Assembly (NCBI RefSeq): GCF_947301925.1
Contig: NZ_CAMYUE010000002.1
Span: 468,104-532,103 of the forward strand
Source of the DNA: an uncultured Ruminococcus sp.
GTDB taxonomy: Bacteria > Bacillota > Clostridia > Oscillospirales > Ruminococcaceae
Direction of reading: 5' to 3'
DNA: 64,000 bases
Positions 30,188 through 39,600 of this stretch are shown here, in pieces. The translations under genes were made by a program, and so were the position numbers. The notes beneath the pieces are model-generated. The model was not told the DNA's origin. It made no database searches and was given only the letters and a program-made list of their open reading frames with translations. Positions within the stretch are counted from its first letter, which is position 1. Every line of letters begins with the position of its first letter.

Positions 30188-30248
30188 ATGGTTACATCAA
30201 AATGTGAACAATATTCGTTCAAATACACTTTAAAAAGAGGAGATCACT

Positions 30249-30644
30249 ATGACATTTGCCGAAAAACTGAAGCAGGTCCGCATAGGATGTCGTTTGACGC
30301 AGGAACAAATCGCTGAAATCATAGGGGTAACAAGAAAGACCATTATTCTCTATGAAGCAGGTGACAGGACTCCGAAACAAGAAAAGGTTTATGAAAGCCT
30401 CGCAAAACATTTCCAGACTTCTGTTGATTTCTGGAAATACGATAATAAGGGAGACTTTGAAAAAACCGCAACTATAGCATACGGAGCAGACGGTAAGCAG
30501 CAGGCTCAAAAACTGTTATCAGATGCTGCAGGTCTTTTTGCCGGCGGAGCTTTATCTGATGAAGACAAAGAGGCTGTATTCAATGCTCTTCAGAAGTTAT
30601 ATTGGGAAATTAAGATGGAGAAGGCAAAGAACAGTAACGAATAA
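30249..30644 (+). CDS. XRE-family HTH transcriptional regulator
   Basis: LKQVRIGCRLTQEQIAEIIGVTRKTIILYEAGDRTPK. Confidence 0.92.
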   Translation: MTFAEKLKQVRIGCRLTQEQIAEIIGVTRKTIILYEAGDRTPKQEKVYESLAKHFQTSVDFWKYDNKGDFEKTATIAYGADGKQQAQKLLSDAAGLFAGGALSDEDKEAVFNALQKLYWEIKMEKAKNSNE

Positions 30645-30659
30645 CGGGGAGGCGTTCGT

Positions 30660-31151
30660 ATGACTATATTTGAAGTAGTTGAAGAACTAAAAGAAAAATA
30701 TGGCACCACAGACCCCTTTGTACTATGCGAATACCTTGGCGTTAAGGTATCCGTTTCACCTTTAGGCTCTCTAAAGGGCTTATATACTTACATTGACAAT
30801 GAACCCGTAATTATAATATCATCTACAATAAAACGGATACCTCAACTTCTGGTTTGCGGTCACGAGCTTGGGCATCATGTCCTTCACGCTAATATCGCTA
30901 TGCAAGGTACATTACGTGAATTCACCTTTTTCAATATGCGCGACAAAACAGAAGCTGAAGCCAACCGCTTCCTGGCTAATCTTAATATTGATGACGATGA
31001 GCTGGACGCCCTTTTCCGTGAAGGACGCAGTGTTGCGGAAGCCGCTCAGATCCTGTGCTTTCCGGAAGAGCTGTTGAATATAAAGATTGCCGATATGGTA
31101 CGAAGAGGATATGAATACGAGAATTACAGCGGTAATATAAGGCTATTTTAA
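30660..31151 (+). CDS. ImmA/IrrE family metallo-endopeptidase
   Basis: LLVCGHELGHHVLH (HExxH), EAEANRFLANL. Confidence 0.9.
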   Translation: MTIFEVVEELKEKYGTTDPFVLCEYLGVKVSVSPLGSLKGLYTYIDNEPVIIISSTIKRIPQLLVCGHELGHHVLHANIAMQGTLREFTFFNMRDKTEAEANRFLANLNIDDDELDALFREGRSVAEAAQILCFPEELLNIKIADMVRRGYEYENYSGNIRLF

Positions 31152-31175
31152 TGATTTACTGAAAGAGACATAGTT

Positions 31176-31451
31176 ATGGGACGAGTCTATATGTGTATCG
31201 ACTTAAAGTCGTTTTATGCAAGCGTAAAATGTGTTGCCCGAGGCTATGATCCCTTTCAAGTCCCTTTAGTCGTAGCCGGTCCTACTCGTGGAGATGGAGC
31301 GATAACACTGGCGATATCTCCGGCACTCAAAGAATTGGGCATTAAGAATCGCTGCCGGATCTTTGAGATTCAAAAACAGATTCAGTATAATATTGCCATG
31401 CCCAGAATGAAGAAGTACATTGAAGTTTCTACTCAGATTTATAGTATATAA
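31176..31451 (+). pseudogene. Y-family DNA polymerase (UmuC/ImpB-like), N-terminal fragment
   Basis: MGRVYMCIDLKSFYASVKCVARGYDP...; ends at 91 aa after MKKYIEVSTQIYSI where the family continues for about 300 aa. Confidence 0.8.
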
Positions 31452-31547
31452 GAAAAACATTAAAGCAGTTGATGATGTGAAAGAGAAAAATTTTGTATTT
31501 AAGAGTATAGGAAAATATTATTAAAGTAATAGTTTAGATGCAATTCT

Positions 31548-34500
31548 TTAGCCCTTAAAATTATTTAATCGACGTAAACATTCTGTTTTCTCTTCAGCTG
31601 TAAGAGCTACAAACATTTCTATAATACCGTTGATTTTTTGAGTCTTAATCTTTTCTGTGATTGCAGAAGAAAGCAGTGTTATAACTTCTAAGTCATTTTC
31701 TGTTAAGAACTCTGGAAGTTCGGTCATTGTTCCTTGCCACTGGACACACTGTGATACCGTCATTGTTTCAATCGAATCACGTATATTCTGAATATTCTTT
31801 CTAAGCCATTCATTTCGTTTTTGAGCCTGAATATCTTTTAGCGAAAGGATATATTCCGTCATGTACCGATCACATACAGTACCTTTCCATTTGTTGTTGT
31901 ATTCTTCTTCAAGACTTTCAATTATTGAATTATCAGCTTGAATTATGCTTTTTTTGACTTTTATGAACTCTTCAATAAGATTCAGCGTACTTGTGAGAGC
32001 AATCACTGTCTTTTCATCAGGGTTAAGACGAATAGCTTTAGAAATATGCTCGGACAGAAGTGCATAACTCTCAGTTGGCTCTTCAATTTCTTTTAGAATC
32101 TGCTGTATCTGTTTGTCAAGCTGAGATTTCTGATTCTTAACCTTCTCCTGAGCTTCGTGGAGGTTGCGAACGAATTCGTCCCTTACTGAACTTACCATAT
32201 CATTTGCAGCATTGAATGTGTCAAGCCAGCCAGAAAGCTGTGCTGATGTTTCCTCACACTTTGGAAAATCGAATGTATGAACGGAATTATCAATAGCAGA
32301 TATGAAACGACGAGCATCTGCTATGGTAGAAGCGTATTTCTGTTCAAGCTCTGCTTCTTGTAAAACCACATCAATACGTGCTTTCAGTATGCTTGCATAC
32401 TCCTTCTTGCCGAGTTCCTGAAGCTTTTTGGCGGTCTGCTGATATTTCTTCTTAAACTCACTTGACTGCGAATAAGAACATTTCAGCTTTGAAACAAACG
32501 GAGAGAAGTTCTCATCAAGCGTCTTTGATGCCTCAGACAGTAATTTTTCTACACGGGCAACATAAGTTGGACTGTACAGGAATTCTGAGTATTCTTCTAT
32601 CTTGCTGTCAACCTCTGGTTTTTCTACATTTGACAGCACAGAAACGATTTGTATCAGACTGAATGTGTTTTTGCACGTCTCAATAGCATTTTCTGCTTTG
32701 GTTAATAATCCATATTTTGTAGTATTGTAATTAACACCTTGCTGTAACTTCATCTCACAGGCGGCAATTTCGCCCTTGATAGAGTCGATGTTCTCTGAAG
32801 CTTCAACAAGTGCCTTTAGCTGTTTTGAGTACTCTGAGCATCTTTCGGTATATACAAGTTGTTGTATGTCTTTTATTAGATCGGTTAGTGCTTCATCGTC
32901 TGTTTGTGTTTTGAGTACAACACGGAGCTTCATCAGATTTTCAAGCATCTTTCTGTCGCTTTGTAGAAAGGTGTCAATGAACTGTTGCTTAGTCATCAGG
33001 ACTGTTCCATCAAATATGCTTATTTTCTTGCTGTTCAGCGAAAGGACATAAATGATAAATAAGAAGAGCGAATAATAGTTCAGACCGTATGGTGCAGAAC
33101 GGTAGTATCCAAACAACTGACCTATGGTATGTTGACTATCAGCGGAGAATTTTTCCATTACTTCCTGATAGATTTTCTTTACTTTGGCGTTTCTCGGTTC
33201 GCAAAGATTATAATTAGCATCAAAAACCTGCCATGAAGTGGATGGTGTCTGAGTATGCAATGCGGTAACAATACGCCGTTTCTCTGTTGGATCAAGCCCC
33301 TGATAAGATTGTTTGTTGCACATCGTACCTGTGAACATACTACGGCACATGGAAAGAAGCGTCTTTTTAGCTGTAGGGGTAGCTTTCTTTTCAAACTCCG
33401 TGAAAGAGAATGGTATTGTATTAGGATAGCATTTTTTGAACTTATCATAGCAATGCTGGTTGATTCTGCCGGTCAGCGTTTCAATGCCATTTTCAGTAAG
33501 TATCTTCTTTTCGCCGGTCATACGAGTAAACTCTGATGAAATCGCTCGTATTATCGCACGACTCTCTTTTCCAAGAAATCGAGCATACATTTCTTTTTCG
33601 GATTCTGTGAATTTGCGATATACCGCACGGCGTTTCAGATGCCCAAACCACTTTTCATCATCATCAAACAGTAGACAGAAAACAATCGGTAACTTATGTA
33701 GCTCCAAAGTCTTGATTAGCTTCGTGACAATAGGAATATCTCTTTCCGATGTTTTGCCGCAGTACAGGTATACAAGAATGCCACGATACATCTCACCGTC
33801 AGTCGCATCCTTAACTTTTGCCATAAGAGAACGGCAGTACATTTCATTTATCTTAGAAATATTGATAAGTATCTGGTTATATTGCCACTCCAGTGAGGAT
33901 ATACTATTTTCTTGACTGAAAGCAGTTGATACAGGAACATTCAGCCTCAATTCGTTTGAGAGTTCCTCGTCCATCTCATCTATCGGATCATAGCCACGGA
34001 GCATAGTCATCTTCTTCATTATGCAAATGGTGTACTCCTGTTTGCCATGAGCTTCTGCGTTAAGGTCAAAACGATTGGCTTCTGTATCATATGTGATAAC
34101 ACAGTATTCATTTTCAAGTCCAGCAACAGCAGTATTTGTATCTTCTTCGTTTAGTCCGGAGCATAGTTTCAAACAGCTGAGAGCGCTGTTACGATCGTAG
34201 AATTTAAACTTCAGGATACTGCATATCAGTATAGCACGAAGCACTTTAACAGCATTTTCTGTTATCTTGCCATCGAGTTTTGTAATAATAGTCTGATATG
34301 TAAGACAATTCTGACTTGCCACGAAGCCTTTTTCCTCAGAACTGAGCATTTCATCAAACAGACTTGTACCGATAATATCTACTGGATAAATATAAGGAAG
34401 CCATCTTCCACTTACTTCATTATTCTGGATAGCCTCAAACATTTCGGCAGTATAGGCAATAGTAGAACGTTGCTGCATCCATGACGAAGTATTTGCCAGA

Positions 34501-35789
34501 AACCATACTGTAATAGGATGAATCGGATAGCAACCCTTAGCGATTACATCAAAATACATCCTCTGATTAACCCAAACGGCTCTTTTGTTGATCTCCGGAG
34601 CTGCCCAATTGCATAGATTCATAAAAGTGTTTTTATGAAAATGAGCATAAACGTCATCTATGTTCCTTGTAACTATCCGTTCAAACGCACTCTCGTCTTT
34701 CTTTTCAATCAGATTGGCAAGTATTGTTTCAAAATTTGATGACAAATAGAATTTTTCGCTATTCTCATATCTTCCGACATATCGGGAGATATTTGAGCCG
34801 GCATTTTCTACTCGTCTTATGTATGAGTTCAGATCGTTCTGAATGAATGCATCAAAAACTATTCTGCCCTCGGCATTCTGAACTGCTTCAAATATCTGCT
34901 GTAATGATGAATCGCCGGCAACACGGGGATTATTGGCTGTGAACTCTATGTATCTTCCAAATTCGTCAAATAGAATGTAGATACGATCAAATACAGGGGT
35001 TTCGATGCAATATTTCTTTACAAGTAGAGTCAGTACATCAGCGGCAGATACATCTGATTCAGCATGAATATATGTACCCATGAATTCTTTGTATACTTCA
35101 TTAACAGCGTTGAATACAGCCTTGTCAGCGTTTTCGAGAGCCTCACATATTGCTTCAGGTGTTACCGAACCACTCAGACTGGTATTGGCGAGATAATACT
35201 CATACCGTTCTTTATGTGTTTCAAAAGTGTTATTGCAGAAACTAATAGCCTGCTTGTACTGTGTAGTAAGCTCATCGAATATATCAGCAGACAGGTTGTG
35301 TTGTGCAAGGGCTTTCTTAGCAGTAGCCAGAACTTCACTATTAAGGTTGAAGTCACGCATACCATTAAGAACAATAACAAGATTCTTACGAAGATCTGTT
35401 ATGATTTCTTCGCCTATTTGTCTGTCAGCAGCGGAGATATTTTTCAGAACCAACTGACGGAGTTCTTCGTCATGACCAGAGAGAAGTGAAGCCAGTGCAA
35501 CGGACAAATGAGATTTACCGGTTCCGTATCCGGCAATCGTCATACAGAAGCGGTTGCTTTCTGTTTCAGAAGCCCTTTTTGCAAGCTTCATCGCATAGGT
35601 TGCCGTATCATTTAATTTGTAACTTGTATTCTGCCATTCCTGCTGGTTGACACCATGATACTTCGGTCCATGAAAAACATAGCTATCTGCTATTGCACTT
35701 ACCTTGTCAGCATCATAAAACCAGTTAGCCTGAACAGCACCGCCGAAATACTTGTCCTTATTAAATTTCAGTATATCTCTTATCTGCAT
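31548..35789 (-). CDS. second SspC-like (BrxC-like) P-loop ATPase, 1413 aa
   Basis: Walker A IAGYGTGKSHLSVALASLL, Walker B IYILFDEFGRYIE, coiled-coil C-terminus; same motif arrangement as 46389..49943. Confidence 0.75.
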   Translation of the reverse strand: MQIRDILKFNKDKYFGGAVQANWFYDADKVSAIADSYVFHGPKYHGVNQQEWQNTSYKLNDTATYAMKLAKRASETESNRFCMTIAGYGTGKSHLSVALASLLSGHDEELRQLVLKNISAADRQIGEEIITDLRKNLVIVLNGMRDFNLNSEVLATAKKALAQHNLSADIFDELTTQYKQAISFCNNTFETHKERYEYYLANTSLSGSVTPEAICEALENADKAVFNAVNEVYKEFMGTYIHAESDVSAADVLTLLVKKYCIETPVFDRIYILFDEFGRYIEFTANNPRVAGDSSLQQIFEAVQNAEGRIVFDAFIQNDLNSYIRRVENAGSNISRYVGRYENSEKFYLSSNFETILANLIEKKDESAFERIVTRNIDDVYAHFHKNTFMNLCNWAAPEINKRAVWVNQRMYFDVIAKGCYPIHPITVWFLANTSSWMQQRSTIAYTAEMFEAIQNNEVSGRWLPYIYPVDIIGTSLFDEMLSSEEKGFVASQNCLTYQTIITKLDGKITENAVKVLRAILICSILKFKFYDRNSALSCLKLCSGLNEEDTNTAVAGLENEYCVITYDTEANRFDLNAEAHGKQEYTICIMKKMTMLRGYDPIDEMDEELSNELRLNVPVSTAFSQENSISSLEWQYNQILINISKINEMYCRSLMAKVKDATDGEMYRGILVYLYCGKTSERDIPIVTKLIKTLELHKLPIVFCLLFDDDEKWFGHLKRRAVYRKFTESEKEMYARFLGKESRAIIRAISSEFTRMTGEKKILTENGIETLTGRINQHCYDKFKKCYPNTIPFSFTEFEKKATPTAKKTLLSMCRSMFTGTMCNKQSYQGLDPTEKRRIVTALHTQTPSTSWQVFDANYNLCEPRNAKVKKIYQEVMEKFSADSQHTIGQLFGYYRSAPYGLNYYSLFLFIIYVLSLNSKKISIFDGTVLMTKQQFIDTFLQSDRKMLENLMKLRVVLKTQTDDEALTDLIKDIQQLVYTERCSEYSKQLKALVEASENIDSIKGEIAACEMKLQQGVNYNTTKYGLLTKAENAIETCKNTFSLIQIVSVLSNVEKPEVDSKIEEYSEFLYSPTYVARVEKLLSEASKTLDENFSPFVSKLKCSYSQSSEFKKKYQQTAKKLQELGKKEYASILKARIDVVLQEAELEQKYASTIADARRFISAIDNSVHTFDFPKCEETSAQLSGWLDTFNAANDMVSSVRDEFVRNLHEAQEKVKNQKSQLDKQIQQILKEIEEPTESYALLSEHISKAIRLNPDEKTVIALTSTLNLIEEFIKVKKSIIQADNSIIESLEEEYNNKWKGTVCDRYMTEYILSLKDIQAQKRNEWLRKNIQNIRDSIETMTVSQCVQWQGTMTELPEFLTENDLEVITLLSSAITEKIKTQKINGIIEMFVALTAEEKTECLRRLNNFKG

Positions 35790-35798
35790 TGTATCACC

Positions 35799-36626
35799 TT
35801 AATTCAATAATTCGTATAGGTGCGGAAGAACATCAGCTGCGTCCGCATTTTTAATAACAGTATACGGAACGAGCTGTTTGTTCAGTCTAATCAACTGTTT
35901 TCCTTCCATTTGTTCAAGAGCAAACAGCATTTCGTCTTCATCAAAGCCGAAGCGCTTGTTCCATTTCATATCTATTATCTGATCTGCTGTGATTTCCTGA
36001 GCTTCAGGATATTTTTTGTCCCATGAACTGAAAAGAGCATAAGCATAAACGTAAAGTCTCTCATCCTTATAATATGAGCTGTTTATGCGGATACCCTCAG
36101 AAAAATCGAGGAGATCAAGTAGAGCGAAAAATCCGTCATCGCTGTATGACTTTCTGAGCGCGCCGAGATCTGCCTTTACCATAAAAAAGTCATTGTACTT
36201 CTTTTTCATAGCTTCTTCGCTCATGGTTTCATCAAGCATTAACGGTAATCCGCTGTATATGAATGACCAGAGATAAGCTCCCGTATCTTCATTGCACATA
36301 TTATAATGACAAATCAATCTTGAAATGTCCTCAAACAGATATTTATCGTTTTCAAGAACGGTTTTGCCGAGTTCGGTCAATTCAAGTGTATACTTTCCCT
36401 TTGAAAGAGAGTGTGTTGTCAGCCCCATATACTGTGCATACAGTATATGGGGAACAACCTTACCACTTGTTTTTCCGGTCGGAATCCCTGTTTCTTCACT
36501 AATTTCTTCCTTTGAGCCTGTATAACAGGACTTTGCAAGTTCCATTATTTTAGTGATATAGGAATCCTGTGGGGAAAAGGTCTTGTGAAAATTTACGCTG
36601 TCATAAGAAAAAGTAGTTTCATTCAT
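35799..36626 (-). CDS. second, divergent DUF4007/SspB-like protein
   Basis: FHKTFSPQDSYITKIMELA...LTELGKTVLENDKYLFEDISRLICHYNMCNEDTGAYLWSFIY aligns by eye with 49947..50852 (PTQYFGEVVKKHDPYFEDIFTLWIIHFYITADIEFNTVWSLFF). Confidence 0.6.
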   Translation of the reverse strand: MNETTFSYDSVNFHKTFSPQDSYITKIMELAKSCYTGSKEEISEETGIPTGKTSGKVVPHILYAQYMGLTTHSLSKGKYTLELTELGKTVLENDKYLFEDISRLICHYNMCNEDTGAYLWSFIYSGLPLMLDETMSEEAMKKKYNDFFMVKADLGALRKSYSDDGFFALLDLLDFSEGIRINSSYYKDERLYVYAYALFSSWDKKYPEAQEITADQIIDMKWNKRFGFDEDEMLFALEQMEGKQLIRLNKQLVPYTVIKNADAADVLPHLYELLN

Positions 36627-39600
36627 TATCCAGTCTCTCCTGCATACTTGGAACTTTGATAACCTTCGGAGGATATACTGTCCATTTTTCGTTCTTAATC
36701 ATACTTCCGGAAGTGACACATTCTCCCTTTCTGAGCTTTTTAAGACGGGCTGCCCAATCTTTCTTGCCCTGTGGTGTTGTATCAAGGTTCTTGGCTACAG
36801 TATCTACTCCGTCATCAGGAGGACAGAAGTACAGCTTCTGACCTGACTGCTGTAATCTCTGTATCTCATCATCGGATAACTGTGGCTTCATGAACTGAGT
36901 TGCATACCAGCCTGAAATACCGAACTTTCTGCCTTCTGTAAGTATCTTTGCACTCGGAGACTTCTCACCGTGATCAAGGTTCTGTGCTTCGTCCATTACA
37001 AGAATGAACGGCTTGGTTTCGTCTCCAGTTTTACTACAAAAACTCCATATATCCCATAACATAAGCTCTGTCAGTAGAACTTGAACGTCTCTGCCGTATC
37101 CGGCAAGCTGCATGACATATACAGTTCCTTTTTCTGAATCTCTTATTGCTTCCCAACCAAAGTTATCATCAGCTGCGAATGGATTCATATCAATAAAGGG
37201 CTGTATTTTGCTTAATACGGTTTTCGAGTAGTTGTTATCGAGGGATTCCAGTTCAGAAGCAAGGTGTTGGAAACTCATATTGTCCCCATAAGTCCTAAGA
37301 CCGTTCAGTACTGCTGAATACACAGCACTCTTCTGCTGATCTCCGAATTTATATACACTTGTCATTATTTCAGCTATTTTACTTGCAACATCAATATCCT
37401 CTTCAGGAACAAAGATATCCTCGTCAATTTGAATATCGCCTTTCTTGAAAGGATTGATAGGTATCTTAACTGCTTTGACAACTCTCTGTTCAATTTTGTC
37501 AGCCAGTTCCTGCTTAAAAACTGGATCGAGTTTACTATTGGTAAATCCGCCTGTATAGTCAAAGACAACCGAGGATATACCCTGACGGGCAGCACTCATA
37601 AGCAACCCTTGAATACAGTAAGTCTTACCGCAACCAGAGTTACCGTTTATAAGCAAATGGCGATTGTTCAGGCTCTTGTTTCCGAACTCCCAGTAAATCT
37701 TTTCGCCATTTTTCATATCGCTTCCGAGCCAAATACGGACATTGGCAATAGTTTTCTTTTCAGAGGCTTCATCAGATACGCTTGGAGTATCACTATCCTC
37801 TGTGGATGTGATTGTAGGTTCAGTTTGGGTTGTACTGTTGCTATCTGGTGTTGTGGGATCAGAGCTTTCTGTAGAAATAGATATATCTGTATTGTCTGAA
37901 ACTTCGGGATTAACCGGTTCTTCTACATCGCCGGAGGAAAAAGTATTCGGGCTTTCGTGAGTGTCGCCGGTGCCTGTGAAGATGATGCCAGTTGAGGTTT
38001 CCGATTCTTCTACGTACTCTTCTTCCTCTTCATCAGAATTAGTGTTTTGGTCAATCTCGATATATTCAACGGTTTCACCATCATCACGAGGAAGAAGCAT
38101 TTTCTGAATGGAGGTCTGACCATAGGTGTGTACGTTTATGTCGAAAGTGCCATCATTATTCTGTTCTGTGTTGTCATCGTCACCCTTGAGGTCAAAGGCA
38201 AACACTTCGCCTTGCCAGTGTATATTGAATTCACCGCTCAAAATATTGTATATTTTGGAATTGATAGCTGTATACTTAGGATCGTTGTCATCAAGGCTGA
38301 GCTTTGAGAAGACAATAGCACGATAAAGCTGCGTAAACCAATATCTTCTGTCAATACCATTATTATGTTCGTTCCAATACTGTGAGAAAGAACTCATTGC
38401 AGCTGATACCTGACCAACAGCTTCATCATAATACCCTTCAACATTCACGCTCATCTTGCATTCGATAATCTTTACCGAAACATCAAGTGGCTTGCCTGTA
38501 TCGGCAATATCATCATTGTTTGGTATTTCAATCAGCATAAAGTCAGGGCGTGTCTCATTGTTCTTGAACCAGTGCTGATAATTGTCAAGGTTTATTAGAC
38601 TTCTCAGTACATACTTGCCGTTATCAGGCTGATCTATACCGAGAATCTTGACTGTTAGTGCATATGCAAGGAAGTTATGTATTTCATAATCATAGGGGTT
38701 GAGAGCTTTCAGTATTCTGCTTCCATCAAAAGACTCAGTAAGATTGACACAGTATTCAGCAGACGTTTCAGCTCTTGCCATACTCCAGTTTGTGAACTTA
38801 CCAATGAGACGCTGCTTGAGCATTGCCTTAATATCTTCAAGCAGGTCATAACGTGCTGACACAGTTACGTTATATTCTCCAAAACAGCCTTCACCAGTTG
38901 TAAAACCGATAATTCTCCTGTTGTCATCAGCATTCAGAAGTTCTTTGTCGATAGCCCTGTCCTCACATACTACCCAGCGACAACAATCATGAGCTATTTT
39001 CAGAAGTGCGTTCTGTTTACTTTGAAGTTCAAGCACCTGCATAACCTTATACTGCGAATCAACAGCATTAGGCTGCATTACTTTATTTGTAAGCTGCGTA
39101 TATGCTTTCGATACAATGAACTGAAGCTGAGAAATGTTTACTTTTCTCTTATAATCGTGAGAAGATGAGATGGTATCAGGTATAAAAGTCATCGGGAATT
39201 GACAATTCACCTGATATTCAAGCTCTTGCTTGTCACTGGAGAGATACTGATCGAACTGAACGTTTTCGGTCTGAAGGATATCATATATAAAGCAGATGTC
39301 CTGGTTATGAAGCAGTCCTGGCAATTCGTTTTCAAACTTGTCACGGGAAATATACTGTAAATAGGTCTTGAGAGTTACAGTACGCTCTTTGTTCATGTAG
39401 TTGTTTAACCAGTATTTCAGATAACCACTGACATTCTTTGATCCGCCGAAGCATATCACTTTCAGATGTATGGTAGCATTGACCTTTTTCTTTTCAAGCT
39501 CATTGGTTACCTTATTGATTCCTTCAACCACATATTGTATCTCGGTCGGAGAAACAAAAGCGACATTCAGACCGTCTATCCTGGACGGGAAAGTACGAAC

